DNA of 6,515 nt from Fimbriiglobus sp. (GTDB taxonomy: Bacteria; Planctomycetota; Planctomycetia; Gemmatales; Gemmataceae). The DNA is taken from contig JANXTD010000862.1 of assembly GCA_025352585.1 (NCBI GenBank), forward strand, positions 1 to 6,515. Direction: 5' to 3'. A program made the position numbers and the translations under genes. Shown one piece after another: positions 3,917 to 6,515 of the stretch; within the stretch, counting starts at the first letter, position 1, and each line of letters begins with the position of its first letter. The notes below the pieces were generated by a model. That model did no database searches. It was given only the letters and a program-made list of their open reading frames with translations, and was not told where the DNA came from.

Positions 3917-6515
3917 CGGCGGCGGGGGGACCGCGACGCGGTAGACGGTCCCGACGCCCGTGCCCGCCGCGCTCGTCGGGGTCACGGTGAAGGACAACGT
4001 GCCGCTGCCCGTCGGCGTGCCGGTGACGGTGATCGCCCCGGTGCCGCTGCCCGAGATCGTCAGCCCGGCGGTGTTGGTCACGCGAGACACCGTGAGTGTG
4101 ACCGGGGCCGCGCCCCCGCTCGACGAGATCGACTGGCTGTAGGCGGTGCCGATCTTCCCGACCGGCAGCGTCGCGGGGGTCAAGACGACCGGCGGGGCAA
4201 CGACGAACGTGTAGACGGCGCTGGCGACGCCGCCGAGGGCGTCGGACGCGGTCACGGTGAACGTCACCGTCCCGGCGGCGGTCGGCGTCCCGAGCAGGCT
4301 GACCGTCCCGGTGCCGCTGCCCGCGATCGTCAGGCCGGTGGCGTTCGTGACGCTCGTGACCGTCAGTGTGACCGGGGCCACGCCGCCGACGGACGTGACC
4401 GACTGGCCGTACGACAGCCCGACTTCGCCGCCCGGCAGCGTCGCCGGCGTCAAGGCGACCGGCCCGCTCACGGCGAACGAGTACGTCACGGCCGGGGCCG
4501 ACCCCACCGAGTCAGTCGGCGTCAGGGTGAACGTGACGGTGCCGGCGGCGGTCGGCGTCCCGGAGATCGTGACGGTCCCGCTGCCGTTGCCGGAGATGGT
4601 CAGTCCGGTCGCGTTGCTGACGCCCGACACCGACAGCGTGACCGCCGACGAACCGCCACTCGAACCGATCGACTGGCCGTAGGCGAGGCCGACCTCCCCG
4701 ACCGGCAGGGCGGCGGGGCTGACCACGATGGCCGGGCTGACGGCGAACGAGTAGGTCGTCTGGGCCTGGCCGCCGAGGGCGTCCGACGCCGTCACGGTGA
4801 AGCTGACGACCCCGGTCGCGGTCGGCGTGCCCGCCAGCGTGATCGCGCCGCTGCCGCTGCCGCTGCCCGAGATCGTCAGGCCGGTCGCGTTGGTGACACC
4901 GGACACGGCGAGTGTGATCGGGGTGGCCCCGCCGGCCGGCGTGACCGCCTGGCCGTACGCCGACCCGACGCGCCCGCCGGGTAGGGTCGCGGGGCTGAGG
5001 GCGACCGGAGGCTGGACCGTGAACGAGTAGACGGTGCCCGGACCGACCCCGAAGTTGTCGGTCGCCGTCACGGTGAAGACGACGGGCCCGGCCGCGGTCG
5101 GCGTGCCCGAGACCGTGATCGCGGAGGTGCCGATGCCCGAGATCGTCAACCCGGTCGCGTTCGTGAGGCCGGAGATCGACAGCGCGACCGGCCCCGTCCC
5201 GCCCGAGGACGAGATCGTCTGGCCGTAGGCGATGCCGACCTCGCCGGCCGGCAGCGCCGCCGGGGTCAGGTTGACCGCCGGGCCGACGACGAACGAGTAG
5301 GCGGTCGCGACCCGCGCCCCGAGGGAGTCGGTCGCGGTGACGGTGAAGGTCACGGACCCCGCGACCGTCGGCGTCCCGGACACGGTCACGACGCCGGTGC
5401 CACTGCCCGTGATCGTCAGCCCCGTCGGGTTCGTGACGCCCGACACGACGAGGTTGATCGGGGCCGCCCCGCCGGCCGGGGCGACCGTCTGGAGGTAAGC
5501 CAAGTTCACCTCGCCGGGCGGCAACGCCGCGGGGCTGAGGGCGAGAACCGGGTTGACGGCGATCGTGTAGACGACGGGCGTGCCGGCCCCGAAGGTGTCG
5601 CTGGGCGTCACGGTGAAGGTGACCGTGCCGGCGACGGTCGGCGTGCCCGAGACGGTGATCGCGGCGGTGCCGTCGCCCGCGATCGTCAGCCCGGTGGCGT
5701 TGGTCACGCCCGAGAGCGCGAGTGTGACCGGCCCCGTCCCGCCGCTGGGGGTGATCGTCTGGGAGTAGGCCAGCCCGACCTCGCTGGCGGGGAGCGACGC
5801 CGGGGCCAGCACGACCGGCGGGTTGATCACGACGGTGTACAGCGTCGGGGCTTGCGGGCCGGTCGCGTCGCTCGGCGTGACCGTGAAGGTGACGGTCCCC
5901 GCCTTGGCGGGCGTGCCGCTCAGGGTGATCGTCCCGGTGCCGTCGCCCCCGATCGTCAGCCCGGTCGTGTTGGTCACGCCCGTGACGGCGAGCGTCACCG
6001 GGGCGGTCCCGCCGGTCGGGGCGATCGCCTGTCCGTAGACCACCCCGGCCTCGCCCGGAGGCAGGGTCGCCGGCGAGAGTGTGACGGACTGCAAGTCGGT
6101 CAGGGTGACGGCGAACGGCGTGTAGCGGATGCGGAACAGCCGGCCGGACCCCACGATCGTGGAGTTGTCGGGCAGGCCGTTGAAGACGCCGCTAATGTTG
6201 CCGGTGCTGCTGGTCACGATCGGGTAGACGCTGCCGAACGTCGAGTTCAGCACGTTGACGCTGAGTTTCGTACTCGCCAGGTTGATGCTGGCGCTGTCGC
6301 CGACGACGAGTTGGTCCGAGAGGGCCAGGTCGCTGAGGTCGACGCGGAGGGTCTCGCCGGCGGGGGCCGAGGCGAAGGCGAAGGCCGACCCGGCGGCGGT
6401 CGTCAGGACGCCGCCGACGCCGACCCCGCCGGGGTCGAGGGTGCCGTTGCCCCGCGTCGGCAGGGTCTTGACGATCCCGGTGCCGCCCAGGCTGCCGCCG
6501 CCGAGGGCCACGGCG
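2939..6515 (-). CDS. Giant modular surface/secreted protein, C-terminal 1190+ residues (beta-helix end, eight Ig-like repeats, FG-GAP propeller)
   Basis: The reading frame is open to the right edge, so the true start, and any signal peptide, lie outside the window; the GTG at 6511 is not taken as the start. Numbering from it, residues 1-141 are Gly/Ser/Thr rich (LGGGSLGGTGIV, GTLDPGGVGVGGVLTT, later VFNGLPDNSTIV and FRIRYTPFAVTLTDL). They resemble the end of an autotransporter-associated beta-strand (beta-helix) passenger. Residues 143-864 are eight Ig-like repeats of the putative-Ig (He_PIG) type. Residues 866-1190 are FG-GAP/VCBS blades with Ca-binding loops. Such domains act outside the cell in adhesion, matrix or cell-surface structure; the exact role is unknown. 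There is no C-terminal autotransporter barrel, LPXTG or PEP-CTERM motif, so export and anchoring must depend on the missing N-terminus or another system. Cysteine is absent from the visible part, fitting an extracellular repeat protein. Confidence 0.88.
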   Translation of the reverse strand, partial: AVALGGGSLGGTGIVKTLPTRGNGTLDPGGVGVGGVLTTAAGSAFAFASAPAGETLRVDLSDLALSDQLVVGDSASINLASTKLSVNVLNSTFGSVYPIVTSSTGNISGVFNGLPDNSTIVGSGRLFRIRYTPFAVTLTDLQSVTLSPATLPPGEAGVVYGQAIAPTGGTAPVTLAVTGVTNTTGLTIGGDGTGTITLSGTPAKAGTVTFTVTPSDATGPQAPTLYTVVINPPVVLAPASLPASEVGLAYSQTITPSGGTGPVTLALSGVTNATGLTIAGDGTAAITVSGTPTVAGTVTFTVTPSDTFGAGTPVVYTIAVNPVLALSPAALPPGEVNLAYLQTVAPAGGAAPINLVVSGVTNPTGLTITGSGTGVVTVSGTPTVAGSVTFTVTATDSLGARVATAYSFVVGPAVNLTPAALPAGEVGIAYGQTISSSGGTGPVALSISGLTNATGLTISGIGTSAITVSGTPTAAGPVVFTVTATDNFGVGPGTVYSFTVQPPVALSPATLPGGRVGSAYGQAVTPAGGATPITLAVSGVTNATGLTISGSGSGSGAITLAGTPTATGVVSFTVTASDALGGQAQTTYSFAVSPAIVVSPAALPVGEVGLAYGQSIGSSGGSSAVTLSVSGVSNATGLTISGNGSGTVTISGTPTAAGTVTFTLTPTDSVGSAPAVTYSFAVSGPVALTPATLPGGEVGLSYGQSVTSVGGVAPVTLTVTSVTNATGLTIAGSGTGTVSLLGTPTAAGTVTFTVTASDALGGVASAVYTFVVAPPVVLTPATLPVGKIGTAYSQSISSSGGAAPVTLTVSRVTNTAGLTISGSGTGAITVTGTPTGSGTLSFTVTPTSAAGTGVGTVYRVAVPPPPVLLVGTTQFAVGSDTDGPSAVTVYKADPSLFRSFEPFPGTTGGVRTAAGDFNGDGVADVVAGTGPGGTAHVRVLDGTDGHELFSIDPFEASFTGGVFVAAGDLNGDGVPDLVITPDQGGGPRVRVFDGATYKQVADFFGIDDPAFRGGARANVGDVTGDGVGDLIVAAGFGGGPRVAVFDGKSLVAGKFTSKPFGDFFAFEDTLRNGVFVAAGDLDGDGKAELVVGAGPGGGPRVSAFSAAGMIRGEANRVVDFFADDPTSRGGARVAVKNLDGDNLGDLVVGAGAGAGSRVTGYAGKTLVGNPTPDALLSFLSSSGFDGGVYVG
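3920..6085 (-). repeat. Eight tandem Ig-like repeats, 270-bp (90-residue) period
   Basis: In reading order the units lie at 6085-5816, 5815-5546, 5545-5276, 5275-5006, 5005-4730, 4729-4460, 4459-4190 and 4189-3920. Each reads roughly (S/T)PAxLPxGEVGxAYxQ, then a Gly-Gly turn, NATGLTI-x-G-x-G-T, GTPTxAGTVTFTV and a closing Tyr-x-x-x-V strand. Seven are exactly 270 bp; the fifth is 276 bp. At the DNA level the best conserved part is the stretch coding VTNATGLTI, where plus-strand GATCGTCAGCCCGGT recurs with few changes. The units differ at many third positions, so duplication is not very recent. The strong periodicity also creates the long antisense open frames seen on the plus strand. Confidence 0.93.
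4847..4864. repeat. Hexanucleotide triplication inside the fifth Ig-like repeat
   Basis: GCCGCT occurs three times in a row on the plus strand. On the coding strand it gives a Ser-Gly-Ser-Gly run in the loop after NATGLTI. The matching loop of the eighth repeat has a single copy (GGTGCCGCTGCCCGAG). Compared with the 21-bp equivalent there, this repeat is 6 bp longer, which fully accounts for its 276-bp length. Replication slippage is the simple explanation. Confidence 0.75.

Noticed and set aside
3677..4984. Long plus-strand open frame of 435 codons opposite the giant protein
   Set aside because: Its product is a low-complexity Arg/Asp/Ala sequence with no domain. It mirrors the 270-bp periodicity of the minus-strand Ig-like repeats and arises from the high-GC antisense frame.
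4257..6038. Several short plus-strand frames that repeat a V-T-V-x-V-T-V-P-A-x-V-G-V-P pattern
   Set aside because: They look like a repeat family, but each is the antisense image of the same part of the Ig-like unit, in phase with it; no ribosome sites or independent evidence.
3920..6085. Regular tandem repeats considered as CRISPR or satellite DNA
   Set aside because: The 270-bp period is coding throughout, in one open frame, with repeat divergence following protein constraints; no short identical repeats with unique spacers.

Overview
The window comes from a high-GC bacterium. The large secreted-type protein, with Ig-like repeats followed by FG-GAP blades of the form D-x-N-x-D-G-x-x-D, together with a cysteine-rich Crp/Fnr-type regulator, suggests a planctomycete of the Gemmata group. 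That assignment rests on protein style, not on a marker gene.

Left part (1..2024, all minus strand): a compact set read right to left. It holds a small putative secreted protein with two His-x-His pairs (2024..1629), a 496-residue RND efflux periplasmic adaptor of the CusB/CzcB kind (1569..79), and the first 24 codons of what looks like the cognate CusA/CzcA-type inner-membrane RND pump (74..1, running off the left edge). The spacing (59 nt, then 4 nt) and a Shine-Dalgarno for the pump placed inside the end of the adaptor gene argue for one transcript. The likely job is export of a metal cation, or less likely another small toxic compound, from the cell envelope.

Middle (2025..2934): a 184-bp divergent intergenic region carries two adjacent perfect palindromes. 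They lie just upstream of a plus-strand Crp/Fnr-family regulator (2209..2934) with an N-terminal cyclic-nucleotide-like fold and a C-terminal helix-turn-helix. Its divergent position makes it a candidate regulator of the efflux set, of itself, or of both.

Right part (2939..6515, minus strand): the last 1190 or so residues of a giant modular surface or secreted protein whose start lies beyond the right edge. From N to C it shows the end of a beta-helix or autotransporter-like segment, eight Ig-like (He_PIG type) repeats with an almost invariant 90-residue period, and a C-terminal FG-GAP beta-propeller that appears to close on itself. Its stop codon and that of the regulator are tail to tail, 4 bp apart, within a small inverted repeat.

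No tRNA, rRNA, CRISPR array, insertion sequence or clear Rho-independent terminator was seen. The most notable items are the His-rich small protein in the efflux set, the very regular Ig array with one hexanucleotide slippage event, and the paired palindromes between the divergent genes.
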